A stretch of 64,000 nt of DNA, from NCBI GenBank assembly GCA_024279135.1, contig JAJRRU010000007.1, positions 33,474 to 97,473 of the forward strand, in the 5' to 3' direction. A model generated the notes under the pieces. It was not told the DNA's origin, did no database searches, and saw only the letters and a program-made list of their open reading frames with translations. Positions 1 to 8,906 of this stretch are shown here, in pieces (the first letter of the stretch is position 1; every line of letters begins with the position of its first letter). The translations under genes were made by a program, and so were the position numbers. The stretch is from Alphaproteobacteria bacterium (GTDB taxonomy: Bacteria > Pseudomonadota > Alphaproteobacteria > Rhodospirillales > Casp-alpha2).

Positions 1-867
1 GCCGATATTCTCTACGAGGCAGGTTTGCCGCCGGAAATGTATTCGGTGATCACCGGACTGCCAGAGGATATGGGCGATGAAATGTTCACCAACCCTGATA
101 TCGACCTAATCACCTTTACCGGCAGCGTGCCCGTGGGCAAGATGATTGCCGAGCGGGCCGGATATCGCCGCACAGTGCTTGAGTTGGGCGGCAACGCGCC
201 GTTGATTATCATGGAAGATGCCGATCTGGTCAAAGCCGCCGACATGGCCGTGTTGGGTGCCACCAAGAATTCCGGCCAGCGCTGTACCGCCGTCAAGCGT
301 ATCTTGTGCGTTGAATCCGTGGCAGACGAATTCGCCGAACTGGTGGCCAAACGTGCCAAATTGATCAAATACGGCGACCCCATGGACCCCGATACCAACA
401 TGGGTACCGTTATCAACGAACGCTCGGCCATACTGTTTAAAAATCGTGTCAACGGTGCCATCGAAGCCGGTGCCAAGTTGCTCTACGGCAATATCCGCGA
501 CGGTGCATTGTATAGCCCAACCGTTCTTGACCACGTGCCTTACGATTGTGAACTGGTTCAGGAAGAAACCTTCGGCCCACCAATTCCCATCATCCGGGTC
601 AAAGACATCGACGAGGTTATCAAGGTGGCAAATTCGACGGCATTCGGCTTGTCATCGGGTCTGTGCACCCAGAACTGGCAATACATCCAGCGCTGCATTG
701 CCGAAATTGAAACCGGTACGGTCAATGTTTGGGAAGTTCCCGGTTACCGTATCGAAATGTCTCCGTTTGGCGGCATCAAGGACTCAGGACTTGGCTACAA
801 GGAAGGCGTTATCGAAGCCATGAAAAGTTATACCAATGTGAAGACGTTCTCACTTCCCTGGGGGTGA
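1..867 (+). CDS. phnY: Phosphonoacetaldehyde dehydrogenase, 5'-truncated by window edge
   Basis: NAD-dependent aldehyde dehydrogenase that oxidises phosphonoacetaldehyde to phosphonoacetate in 2-aminoethylphosphonate breakdown. The frame is open from base 1, so the N-terminal part of the protein lies outside the window; 288 residues are visible. ALDH landmarks seen are the FTGSVPVGK cofactor-loop segment, LELGGNAP with the general-base Glu, and [11 protein letters not shown] with the catalytic Cys encoded at 283-285. The end [17 protein letters not shown] is the kind of C-terminus I recall for PhnY of Sinorhizobium. The phnX gene 168 bp downstream supports the substrate. A related aldehyde dehydrogenase acting on another substrate is the alternative, but the neighbour makes this unlikely. 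Confidence 0.88.
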   Translation, partial: ADILYEAGLPPEMYSVITGLPEDMGDEMFTNPDIDLITFTGSVPVGKMIAERAGYRRTVLELGGNAPLIIMEDADLVKAADMAVLGATKNSGQRCTAVKRILCVESVADEFAELVAKRAKLIKYGDPMDPDTNMGTVINERSAILFKNRVNGAIEAGAKLLYGNIRDGALYSPTVLDHVPYDCELVQEETFGPPIPIIRVKDIDEVIKVANSTAFGLSSGLCTQNWQYIQRCIAEIETGTVNVWEVPGYRIEMSPFGGIKDSGLGYKEGVIEAMKSYTNVKTFSLPWG

Positions 868-1035
868 TGACGTCTGAAACCGCGATAATTCAGACGAAAA
901 GGAAAAATGACGTACTTTATTTTCCAGACGACAAGAGCGTGACTTCGGGAATTTTTACTACCGCCGGACACGTAGTTAACGACTAATATTAATCTTCACA
1001 CTTAAAACGAATTTACCCAATCAGGAGGAATACAA

Positions 1036-1887
1036 ATGAGCACCAACGCAGATTTCACATACACACGCACCTACCGCGGCAAAGTCAAAGGCATTATCCT
1101 CGACTGGTCCGGCACTACAGCTGATGCCTATGTTATTGCACCAGCCGTTGTTTTTGTCGAAGTTTTCAAAAATCAGGGCGTCGAGATTTCCATGCTCGAA
1201 GCTCGTGGTCCCATGGGCCTGCGTAAAGACCTGCACCTGAAAATGCTGACCGAAGTTCCTGAAATTGCCGAGCGCTGGAAAAGCATCAAGGGCAGCTATC
1301 CGACCCAGGATGATGTGGACACCATGTTCGCCGACTTCGTTCCGGCCCAGGTTGCCTGTCTGCCGCAATACACCGACCTGCTGCCTGGCGTAGCAGAAGT
1401 AACCCAGAAAATGCAGGCCGACGGCATCAAAATCGGTGTTTCCACCGGTTTCATCCGCCCCATGGTTGACGTGCTTCTCGAAGCCGCCATCAAACAAGGC
1501 TTCACCCCTGACGTTACCGTTGCCGGTGATGAAGTTAAAAACGGCGCCCGCCCCAAGCCACACATGGTCTACAAGAACATGGACTTGCTCGATTTGACCA
1601 CGGTTGCTTCGGTGGTCAAGGTTGATGACACCACCTCCGGTGTTGGTGAAGGCACGAACGCCGGTTGCTGGGCCGTTGGTGTAGCGCGTTACAGCAACTA
1701 CATGAACATCAATAGCCTCGAAGAAGCACGCGACCTCACAGACCCAGTTAAAATCGAGCGTCTGACCGAAGAAACCCGTGAAATGTTACGCCAGGCTGGC
1801 GCGCATTATGTCATCGATACCATTATCGAACTTCCGGCAGTGATCGACGATATCAACGCCCGTCTCGCTCGCGGTGAAAGGCCATAG
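1036..1887 (+). CDS. phnX: Phosphonoacetaldehyde hydrolase (phosphonatase)
   Basis: HAD-superfamily enzyme that cleaves the C-P bond of phosphonoacetaldehyde to acetaldehyde and phosphate, through a Schiff-base lysine and a nucleophilic aspartate. The 283-residue length is slightly above the usual 260-275. The nucleophile motif is ILDWSGTTAD near residue 20, followed by the cap segment EARGPMGLRKDLHLKML carrying the expected Lys. VSTGFIRPM and KVDDTTSGVGEGTNAGCWAVGV match later HAD motifs. The start is set by AGGAGG at 1023-1028. It sits downstream of phnY in the same direction and ends at a strong terminator, so it is probably the last gene of a phosphonate operon whose earlier genes (such as a transaminase) lie before the window. 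Confidence 0.93.
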   Translation: MSTNADFTYTRTYRGKVKGIILDWSGTTADAYVIAPAVVFVEVFKNQGVEISMLEARGPMGLRKDLHLKMLTEVPEIAERWKSIKGSYPTQDDVDTMFADFVPAQVACLPQYTDLLPGVAEVTQKMQADGIKIGVSTGFIRPMVDVLLEAAIKQGFTPDVTVAGDEVKNGARPKPHMVYKNMDLLDLTTVASVVKVDDTTSGVGEGTNAGCWAVGVARYSNYMNINSLEEARDLTDPVKIERLTEETREMLRQAGAHYVIDTIIELPAVIDDINARLARGERP

Positions 1888-1913
1888 AACAATCATTCGG
1901 TTTTTAATATCAT

Positions 1914-1939
1914 GGGGAGGCTTCGGCCTCCCCTTTTTT
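1914..1939 (+). terminator. Rho-independent terminator after phnX
   Basis: An 8-bp perfect GC-rich stem (1914-1921 with 1926-1933) closes a TTCG tetraloop and is followed by six T residues. It lies 27 bases past the phnX stop and closes the phosphonate transcript before the separately promoted binding-protein gene. Confidence 0.93.
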
Positions 1940-1959
1940 GTGCCTCACATGACAATAAT

Positions 1960-1987
1960 TTGACAATACGGTCGACCGTAATAAAAT
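1960..1987 (+). promoter_or_regulatory. Sigma70-like promoter with palindromic operator in the spacer
   Basis: TTGACA at 1960-1965 and TAAAAT at 1982-1987 are separated by 16 bases. Nearly the whole spacer is the perfect 14-bp palindrome TACGGTCGACCGTA at 1967-1980. It lies 32 bases before the GTG start of the binding-protein gene. A regulator bound there would block RNA polymerase, so repression is the natural reading; the regulator itself is not identifiable from the window. Confidence 0.6.
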
Positions 1988-2018
1988 TACATACAGAATA
2001 AATTACCGGGAATAACCT

Positions 2019-3647
2019 GTGGCGAAAATAAGCACCCCTCAGCCTTCTTTCGACTGTCTGTCAGCAAAGCAACGGCAAATCATTACCACCGGGTTACGAA
2101 ACGGTGCTAACAGGCGAGACATTATCACCTGGCTGGCCGCTGGTGGGATCGGCATAGCCGCGGCGGGATCAATTGTCGGCTCCGCCCACAAGGTTCTGGC
2201 GGCAACCCCGCAAAAAGGCGGCAAGCTTACCTATGCCTGTGACCTGCACGGACCATCCGACACCCTCGATCCGGCCCGAAACACCTCGACAATCGACTAT
2301 GCCCGTGGCCGTGCCATGTATAACAGCCTGTGTCAGATCAATGACAACATGACCACACGGGCTGAGCTGGCCATGGATTATTCGTCCAACCATAATAAAA
2401 CGGAATGGACATTCAACCTGCGCAGAAATGTACGGTTCCATGACGGCAGTCCTTTTACGGCCGATGATGTGATGTATTCCATGGCCCGACATTACGGTGT
2501 GACATCCAAATCCACGGCAAAAACCCTGGTGTCGGACGTGCTGGAATGGAAAAAAACCGGTAATTATTCGGTCAAAGCGATCATGAATGCGCCCAACCCA
2601 GACCTTCCGGTCATCCTGGGTACCCCGCAATTCAAAATTATCAAGGATGGTACTGCGGATTTTCAGAACCCGGTCGGTACCGGCCCCTTCAAGCTGCAAA
2701 GGTTTTTCCCCGGCGTACATTCCATCCATACCCGCAATGACGACTACTGGCGTGAGCCTGCCCATGTGGAAGAAATCGAAATTTTTGCCATCGCCGATAC
2801 GGTTTCCCGCATCAGCGTTCTGTTATCGGGGGATGTAGACATGATCCAGAATGTTGCCCCGATCGATAAGAAGTTAGTGGAAACATCCCCCGACGTCGGT
2901 GTGTGGTCGGTTCCCTCGGGGGGATATATGGCCATATGCTGCATGACCAATACATCACCGGGTAATAACCACGATTTTGTGATGGCCATGAAGCTGCTGC
3001 AACGCCGCAAACAGGTAGTGGAATCGTTCCTGAAAAACCAGGGTACGGTTGGCAATGACCACCCGATCAATGTCTCCTATGGTATTGACCACTGTGCAGA
3101 TTTGCCACAGCGCACCTTTGATCTGGACAGGGCCAGATTCCATTTGAAAAAATCCGGCACAACGGAAGCCGTCCTGAACGTTGCCGAAATTCAGCCCGGC
3201 ATCACAGAGGCCTGTATGCTGCTGCAACGTGATGCCAGCACTATCGGCCTGGACCTTAAAATCAATAAACACTCCAATGATGGTTATCTGAATACGGTGT
3301 GGATGAAAACGCCGCTCAATGTGGTGAGCTGGAACATGCGCCCCACGGCGTCCACCATGCTCAACATCGCTTTTGCCCCCAACGCACCGTGGAACGATAC
3401 GTTGTGGCGCGATCACCGAATGGGTCAATGGCTGGAAGACGTTCGGGCGGCCCCCGACCCTGTCGCCCGCCATGAAATATACTGTGCCATGCAAACCCTA
3501 ATTCATGATGAGAGCGGCATGGTTATCATGGCTCACAACAATATTATTGACGGCATATCTGATAAAGTTCGAGGCATCGGCCGAATGCCTCTGGGTTCGC
3601 TTGGTGGCTACGAATGGCCCGAATTTGCCTGGCTGGTGGATAAATAA
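2019..3647 (+). CDS. ABC transporter substrate-binding protein, family 5 (peptide/opine type), Tat-like signal
   Basis: Periplasmic binding protein of the SBP_bac_5 (DppA/OppA) family, 542 residues, predicted to capture peptides or another organic solute for an ABC importer. Residues 31-36 (NRRDII) followed by a hydrophobic stretch WLAAGGIGIAAAG resemble a twin-arginine signal, with likely cleavage near the AHKVLAA segment. The mature part has the family pattern GGKLTYACDL, FHDGSPFTADDV and NPVGTGPFKL. The start is GTG with GGGA upstream. No permease or ATPase genes follow; the next gene is an acyl-CoA synthetase, so its membrane partners must be elsewhere. The ligand cannot be told from sequence; the neighbourhood suggests a small organic acid or phosphonate-related compound, but that is only inference. 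Confidence 0.85.
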   Translation: MAKISTPQPSFDCLSAKQRQIITTGLRNGANRRDIITWLAAGGIGIAAAGSIVGSAHKVLAATPQKGGKLTYACDLHGPSDTLDPARNTSTIDYARGRAMYNSLCQINDNMTTRAELAMDYSSNHNKTEWTFNLRRNVRFHDGSPFTADDVMYSMARHYGVTSKSTAKTLVSDVLEWKKTGNYSVKAIMNAPNPDLPVILGTPQFKIIKDGTADFQNPVGTGPFKLQRFFPGVHSIHTRNDDYWREPAHVEEIEIFAIADTVSRISVLLSGDVDMIQNVAPIDKKLVETSPDVGVWSVPSGGYMAICCMTNTSPGNNHDFVMAMKLLQRRKQVVESFLKNQGTVGNDHPINVSYGIDHCADLPQRTFDLDRARFHLKKSGTTEAVLNVAEIQPGITEACMLLQRDASTIGLDLKINKHSNDGYLNTVWMKTPLNVVSWNMRPTASTMLNIAFAPNAPWNDTLWRDHRMGQWLEDVRAAPDPVARHEIYCAMQTLIHDESGMVIMAHNNIIDGISDKVRGIGRMPLGSLGGYEWPEFAWLVDK

Positions 3648-3698
3648 TAAACACTGGCATTCCCTGTGCCCGTGCTGAAAAAAGTGAAAGAGACAACA

Positions 3699-5603
3699 AT
3701 GAGCAATAACTATAACGTGGCGTATAAACGTTCGCTGGCAGACCCGGAAGGTTTCTGGGGTGACGCAGCTCAGGAAATAGACTGGATCAAAAAATGGAAC
3801 CGGGTTCTCGACAGTTCCAACAGCCCCTTTTACCGCTGGTTTCCAGGGGCTCAGTGCAACACCTGTTACAATGCGCTGGACCGGCACGCCGATGGCGGGC
3901 GAGGCGATCAGGCGGCGCTGATTTATGACAGCCCGGTAACCGGCAACACAAAAAAGACCTATACCTATAACCAGCTACGAGACGAAGTCGCTAAATTTGC
4001 CGGTGTGCTTCGCAGCCACGGTGTGACCAAGGGCGACCGGGTCATTATCTATATGCCTATGATCCCGCAGGCCGCCATGGCCATGCTGGCCTGTGCCAGA
4101 CTGGGGGCCATTCATTCCGTCGTTTTCGGGGGCTTCGCGGCCCATGAGCTGGCCGTCAGGATCGATGACGCCAAACCGCGTGTCATCGTCAGTGCGACCT
4201 GTGGCATCGAAACAAATCGCGTCATCGAATACATTCCCCTGTTGAACGGCGCCATTGAGCTGGCCACCCACAAGCCCGATAAATGTATCATATTCAGCCG
4301 TCCAGAGTGTGAGGTTGAGCTGGACCCGGTGCGCGACGTATATTGGCAAAGTGCCATGGTTGATGCCGAACCGGCAGAGTGTGTTGCGGTGGCCGCCACC
4401 GACCCGCTCTATATTCTCTACACATCAGGCACCACGGGCGAGCCAAAAGGGATCGTGCGCGATAACGGTGGGCACATGGTCGCGCTTAAATGGACCATGA
4501 AGAACATCTACAACATGAACCCCGGCGATGTGTACTGGACAGCGTCCGATGTGGGTTGGGTGGTCGGCCACAGTTATATTGTTTATGGACCCTTGTTACA
4601 GGGCTGTACCACGGTGTTTTATGAAGGCAAACCCGTGGGCACACCCGATGCCGGGGCGTTTTGGCGTATGATTTCAGAGCACAGCATCAAAGCCCTGTTC
4701 ACCGCACCTACGGCGTTTCGGGCCATCAAGCGCCAGGACCCGGAAGGCAAGTTAATCGCCGATTACGATATAAGCTGTTTCGAAACCCTCTATCTGGCTG
4801 GCGAGCGGACGGACCCCGACACCCTACACTGGGCAGAAGATAAACTGGCCGTGCCGGTAATCGATCATTGGTGGCAGACCGAAACCGGGTGGGCCATCGC
4901 AGCCAACTGCATGGGGCTGCACCCCTTCCCGGTCAAACCCGGTTCACCGACCAAATGCGTTCCGGGCTGGGACGTCCAGATCGTCGATGAGACCGGACAC
5001 CCGCAAGTACCCGGAACCATTGGCGAGATCGTCATCAAACTGCCGCTGCCGCCGGGCACCCTGATGACCTTGTGGAATGCAGACGAGCGTTATCTCAGTG
5101 CCTACCTGAACGAATTTCCGGGATATTACAAAACTTCCGATGCCGGTATTATTGACGAAGACGGCTACATTTCGATCATGGCGCGAACCGATGATATCAT
5201 CAACGTGGCGGGTCACCGCCTGTCTACCGGTGGCATGGAGGAAGTCCTCGCCGAACACCCGGACGTGGCCGAATGTGCGGTTATCGGTGTGGCTGATCAG
5301 TTAAAAGGACAGTTACCTCTGGGTTTCCTGGTCCTGAATGTGGGGGTAAGCCGGAGCAATGATGACATCATTGCCGACGTCATCAAAATGGTGCGACTTA
5401 AAATCGGCCCCGTTGCAGCCTTCAAACTGGCCACGGTCATCGAGCGTCTGCCAAAAACCCGCTCCGGTAAGATTTTGCGCGGTACCATGCAGAAAATTGC
5501 CGATAGCGCAGACTACAAGATGCCCGCCACCATCGATGATCCGGTTATCCTCGATGAGATCAGAACCGCATTGCAATCCATTGGTTATGCCAAACGGGCA
5601 TGA
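3699..5603 (+). CDS. prpE: Propionyl-CoA (or acetyl-CoA) synthetase, AMP-forming
   Basis: ANL-superfamily enzyme converting a short-chain carboxylate, ATP and CoA to acyl-CoA, AMP and pyrophosphate. The 634-residue length fits PrpE/Acs. Motifs seen include the adenylate loop YTSGTTGEPKG, WWQTETG, TSDAGIIDEDGYI, and the C-terminal acetylatable-lysine motif RSGKILRGTM. ATG at 3699 is preferred over a GTG at 3666 because GAAAGAGA precedes it and the family begins close to this residue. It lies 51 bp after the binding-protein gene and may be cotranscribed with it. The segment FGGFAAHELAVRIDDAKP and overall layout resemble PrpE (ACSS3-like) more than Acs, but propionate versus acetate preference cannot be fixed by eye. 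Confidence 0.85.
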   Translation: MSNNYNVAYKRSLADPEGFWGDAAQEIDWIKKWNRVLDSSNSPFYRWFPGAQCNTCYNALDRHADGGRGDQAALIYDSPVTGNTKKTYTYNQLRDEVAKFAGVLRSHGVTKGDRVIIYMPMIPQAAMAMLACARLGAIHSVVFGGFAAHELAVRIDDAKPRVIVSATCGIETNRVIEYIPLLNGAIELATHKPDKCIIFSRPECEVELDPVRDVYWQSAMVDAEPAECVAVAATDPLYILYTSGTTGEPKGIVRDNGGHMVALKWTMKNIYNMNPGDVYWTASDVGWVVGHSYIVYGPLLQGCTTVFYEGKPVGTPDAGAFWRMISEHSIKALFTAPTAFRAIKRQDPEGKLIADYDISCFETLYLAGERTDPDTLHWAEDKLAVPVIDHWWQTETGWAIAANCMGLHPFPVKPGSPTKCVPGWDVQIVDETGHPQVPGTIGEIVIKLPLPPGTLMTLWNADERYLSAYLNEFPGYYKTSDAGIIDEDGYISIMARTDDIINVAGHRLSTGGMEEVLAEHPDVAECAVIGVADQLKGQLPLGFLVLNVGVSRSNDDIIADVIKMVRLKIGPVAAFKLATVIERLPKTRSGKILRGTMQKIADSADYKMPATIDDPVILDEIRTALQSIGYAKRA

Positions 5604-5613
5604 TTGTCAGGTA

Positions 5614-6618
5614 TTACCGTGTGAAGTCCACCGCACGGATTTCACCGATGACCTGATCGCGGGAATTGCGCAGTTGCGGGCGGATGTGATGCTGGAGGAT
5701 GGCTTTCTGTGGATCGGACAAAACGTCCAGATGATCGAGGATCGCCAGCATGGCGGGGGGTCGCGCGCGCGTGTTACCATCGGCAATTTTCAGGGCAATC
5801 CCCAGACCACGAGCCGGAATGGCGGCGATCAGCACACCTTCCGCGCCGGTTTTTGCCAGCACGGCACCGTCGCTGGTCTCTATCAGTTCACTGACCACCG
5901 TTCCGTGTCCGGCGGTATAGAACGGTTCACGGCTCATGGCTTGTTGCAGTCGTCTGATTGCCCCGGCACGCTGGCTGGACAAACCATCCGGCCTGGCAAA
6001 TCGGGCCGCAATACGCCCCAGCGTCTGCAAGGGCATGGTCGGGGCAGGAAAACCACATCCATCGATCCCCACAGGATAGTCGTGCAAGCTCTCCCCGGCC
6101 AGATCGGACAGGATATGGAGCGATTTTTGCTGTAAGGGATGATCGGCCAGATGGAACCCGGACACGGGCAACTTTTTGTGCAGGGCGTTGGTCAGGAATC
6201 CGGTATGCTTGCCCGAACAGTTATGATGGGCGCGACAGCCTTGCTGGCCAGCCGCCAGAACTTTGCGAAAACTATCCATATCATCGGGTAGCGCAGCCCC
6301 GCAGGCCAGATCATCCTGGCTCAATCCAATGCGCGCCAGCCATGATTTAACCAGGTTCTCGTGCATGGGCTCACCCTGATGAGACGCACATGCCAGTGAC
6401 AATTCGGCATCGCTCAGACCGTAATGCTCACTCGACCCGCTTTCCACCAGATCAATCGCCAGAAACGGTTTGAGGGCTGAGCGCGGGAAAATCAGCCTTT
6501 CCACGTTCCCCCAGCTGGCAACGACATTACCACGATCATCACACACGACGGCCGCCCCCACATGGCGGCTTTCCACTGTATCATTGCGGGTAACTTCGAC
6601 AAAAAGTTCATCAGGCAT
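5614..6618 (-). CDS. L-asparaginase II family protein
   Basis: Member of the asparaginase II family (Pfam Asparaginase_II, the Rhizobium etli type), 334 residues, predicted to hydrolyse L-asparagine to aspartate and ammonia in the cytoplasm; there is no signal peptide. Family signatures visible are FPRSALKPF, ASHQGEPMHENLV, HNCSGKHTGFL and GIDGCGFPAPTMPL. AAGGA sits 10 bases before the ATG. It lies downstream of aapJQMP on the same strand, separated by a hairpin terminator, so it is probably expressed from its own promoter or by read-through. The adjacency suggests that imported asparagine is deamidated by this enzyme. Its 3' end faces prpE, with only 10 bp between the stops. Confidence 0.9.
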   Translation of the reverse strand: MPDELFVEVTRNDTVESRHVGAAVVCDDRGNVVASWGNVERLIFPRSALKPFLAIDLVESGSSEHYGLSDAELSLACASHQGEPMHENLVKSWLARIGLSQDDLACGAALPDDMDSFRKVLAAGQQGCRAHHNCSGKHTGFLTNALHKKLPVSGFHLADHPLQQKSLHILSDLAGESLHDYPVGIDGCGFPAPTMPLQTLGRIAARFARPDGLSSQRAGAIRRLQQAMSREPFYTAGHGTVVSELIETSDGAVLAKTGAEGVLIAAIPARGLGIALKIADGNTRARPPAMLAILDHLDVLSDPQKAILQHHIRPQLRNSRDQVIGEIRAVDFTR

Positions 6619-6697
6619 GTGCGGTCATTCCTTGAGAATTCCCTGTTATGGTTGTTCCGGCAAACCAGCAAGAAACAACCGGGACATTAAACCCCAT

Positions 6698-6739
6698 AAA
6701 AAAAACGGGCCACTGCACGATATATATCGCAACGGCCCG
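6698..6739 (-). terminator. Rho-independent terminator after aapP
   Basis: Read on the minus strand, CGGGCC (6739-6734) pairs with GGCCCG (6711-6706) around an inner self-complementary CGATATATATCG (6718-6729), followed by eight T residues (6705-6698). It lies 25 bases past the aapP stop and separates the transporter operon from the asparaginase gene. Confidence 0.85.
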
Positions 6740-6764
6740 CCTATTGGAAACCTGCAAATCAGGA

Positions 6765-7550
6765 TTAAAGGATCTGACTGAGGAACAACTTTGTTCGTTC
6801 ATGCTGGGGGTTGTCGAAGAATGCGTTGGGCTCATTCTCCTCGACAATATCACCCTCGTCCATGAAGATCACACGGTCAGCGATGGTCTTGGCAAAGCCC
6901 ATTTCGTGGGTCACCACGATCATGGTCATGCCGGTTTCAGCCAGTTCGACCATAACATCGAGAACTTCCTTGATCATTTCTGGATCGAGCGCAGATGTGG
7001 GCTCATCGAACAACATAATTTTAGGGTTCATGCACAAAGAACGCGCAATGGCCACACGTTGCTGCTGTCCACCGGAAAGCTGGCCGGGAAACTTATCAGC
7101 CTGTTCAGGAATTTTAACACGTTCAAGGTACATCATAGCCGTTTCCACAGCTTCAGCCTTTGGTTTTTTACGAACCCAAACCGGTCCCAAAGTCAGATTT
7201 TCCAGGATAGAAAGATGGGGAAACAGATTAAAGCTCTGGAACACCATGCCCACTTCGGTCCGAATGTGGTCGATGTTTTTGAGGTTTTTATCAAGTGTTA
7301 TGCCATCGACAACGATGGTGCCTTCCTGATGCTCCTCCAGATGATTGATGCAACGAATAAGAGTTGATTTGCCCGACCCGGAAGGGCCACATACAACAAT
7401 CCGTTCGCCTTTATGAACGATAAGATCAATGTCCTTTAGAACATGGAAATCACCATACCATTTATTGACTTTGTTGAGGTCAATCATGACCTCACTTGAA
7501 ATGGCAGATTTGAGTTGAGATCTGTTATTTTGATTTTGCGTATCAGACAT
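6765..7550 (-). CDS. aapP: General L-amino acid ABC transporter, ATP-binding protein
   Basis: ATPase subunit of the broad-range amino-acid importer AapJQMP (BztABCD in Rhodobacter), 261 residues. It shows Walker [10 protein letters not shown], the signature LSGGQQQR, Walker [15 protein letters not shown] and the H-loop VVTHEMGF, in the polar amino-acid ATPase style. AGGGAAAT precedes the ATG. An N-terminal extension of about 20 polar residues comes before the conserved [13 protein letters not shown]. It is the last gene of a four-gene operon with aapJ, aapQ and aapM, 24 bp after aapM, and is followed by a terminator. A neighbouring asparaginase gene fits a role in Glu/Gln/Asp/Asn uptake. Confidence 0.95.
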   Translation of the reverse strand: MSDTQNQNNRSQLKSAISSEVMIDLNKVNKWYGDFHVLKDIDLIVHKGERIVVCGPSGSGKSTLIRCINHLEEHQEGTIVVDGITLDKNLKNIDHIRTEVGMVFQSFNLFPHLSILENLTLGPVWVRKKPKAEAVETAMMYLERVKIPEQADKFPGQLSGGQQQRVAIARSLCMNPKIMLFDEPTSALDPEMIKEVLDVMVELAETGMTMIVVTHEMGFAKTIADRVIFMDEGDIVEENEPNAFFDNPQHERTKLFLSQIL

Positions 7551-7574
7551 ATTATTTCCCTCGGGATTTCCGGA

Positions 7575-8903
7575 TTAGACTTTATGGCCGGTCGACAGTT
7601 TTGCTTCCAGATGTCGACTATATTTCGACATGGCAAAACAAATAATAAAGAACAACATGGCACCAAAGACCAGGGGTTCTTTGTGAAGCCCAAGCCATGG
7701 TGTATCCCGGCTGATTGAGCGCAACATACCCAGAATGTCGAACAGGCCGATAATTGATACCAGAGTTGTATCTTTTAACAGCCCCATGAAACTACCGACA
7801 ATATTTGGAATCATGTGTTTCAGAGCCTGTGGCATGACAATCAAACCCATGGTTCCCCAATAACCCAGACCGATGGTATGGGCACCTTCGGCCTGTCCTT
7901 TGGGAATAGCTTGCAAACCAGCACGGACTGTTTCTGCCATGTAACAGGCGTTAAACAGGCAAACCGCAATGATAACCTGAACCAGTTTGTTCAAAACAAC
8001 ACCTTCAGGCATGAACAACGGGAACATGGTAGTCGCCATAAACAGTACGGTAATCAAAGGTACCGAACGGAACAGCTCAATGAACGCGGTGCTAAGGACA
8101 CGGATAACCGGTAATTTTGACCGCCGACCCATGGCGAGAATAATTCCGCCCGGCAGAGCCGAAGCAATACCGATCCCCGAAATGACAAGGGTCAGAAATA
8201 ACCCGCCCCACTTGGTCCATGATACAATTTCTGCTTGCCATCCTGATTGCCAGATATAGGCAAGCACGAAGCAGACTGCCAGGAAGATTAAAAAAACCTT
8301 TTGTTGTTTTTCTTCTGGAGCGTTACCAAAACCAAGCTTGTTGTTGACAAAATTAGACAGGCTGCGATCAGCGAGTACACCAAGCGTAGCATTCAGAGTA
8401 TTAGCTATAATGCCAACGATCGCCGCAGAAACCATAACCGACATGAAGATGCCCTTATCGCCACCGGAAAAAAGGTAGCCGGCAAGGAAAGGATAAAGGA
8501 ACACGGTTGTCATACCGATTATTACTTTACCCCTGACCCGAGGCATCCAGAGCGGCGCCATCCAGAGGAACAACAAGAACAAACCGAAATCGATCCGCCA
8601 GATTTCTTCCCGTGGGTAACGTCCATAGAAGATGTTTTCCATCCAGGCTGAGACACCTGCCCAACAAGCACCGCTTATATTGATATCAAAACATTCGCGC
8701 CGGGTATCAGCAATCCAGATGGCATCAACGACCCCCCAGACCCATACTCCCGACACAGTAAGATAAATTATATAGGTCGTCAGGATGGTAAGGATACTGT
8801 TGAGAGGTGAACTAAACAGGTGCATTCGCATCCAGCCAATTAGTGTAGCTTCGTTAATTGGCGGAGGTCTGCTATTGGAAGTAGAAATTGTTACAATCGC
8901 CAT
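7575..8903 (-). CDS. aapM: General L-amino acid ABC transporter, permease AapM
   Basis: Inner-membrane permease of the AapJQMP importer, 442 residues, of the longer BztC/AapM type. A long N-terminal region with one hydrophobic segment and a periplasmic stretch is followed by several membrane spans, then the HisMQ-type permease core from about residue 230. The EAA loop is EGAHTIGLGYWGTMGLIVMP. Only three bases separate it from aapQ, and its GGAG ribosome site lies inside the end of aapQ, so the two permeases are probably translationally linked and form the heterodimeric channel. Confidence 0.94.
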   Translation of the reverse strand: MAIVTISTSNSRPPPINEATLIGWMRMHLFSSPLNSILTILTTYIIYLTVSGVWVWGVVDAIWIADTRRECFDINISGACWAGVSAWMENIFYGRYPREEIWRIDFGLFLLFLWMAPLWMPRVRGKVIIGMTTVFLYPFLAGYLFSGGDKGIFMSVMVSAAIVGIIANTLNATLGVLADRSLSNFVNNKLGFGNAPEEKQQKVFLIFLAVCFVLAYIWQSGWQAEIVSWTKWGGLFLTLVISGIGIASALPGGIILAMGRRSKLPVIRVLSTAFIELFRSVPLITVLFMATTMFPLFMPEGVVLNKLVQVIIAVCLFNACYMAETVRAGLQAIPKGQAEGAHTIGLGYWGTMGLIVMPQALKHMIPNIVGSFMGLLKDTTLVSIIGLFDILGMLRSISRDTPWLGLHKEPLVFGAMLFFIICFAMSKYSRHLEAKLSTGHKV

Positions 8904-8906
8904 GAT

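Noticed and set aside
2169..2765. 198-residue minus-strand frame
   Set aside because: Lies wholly inside the binding-protein gene on the opposite strand, which has clear domain motifs.
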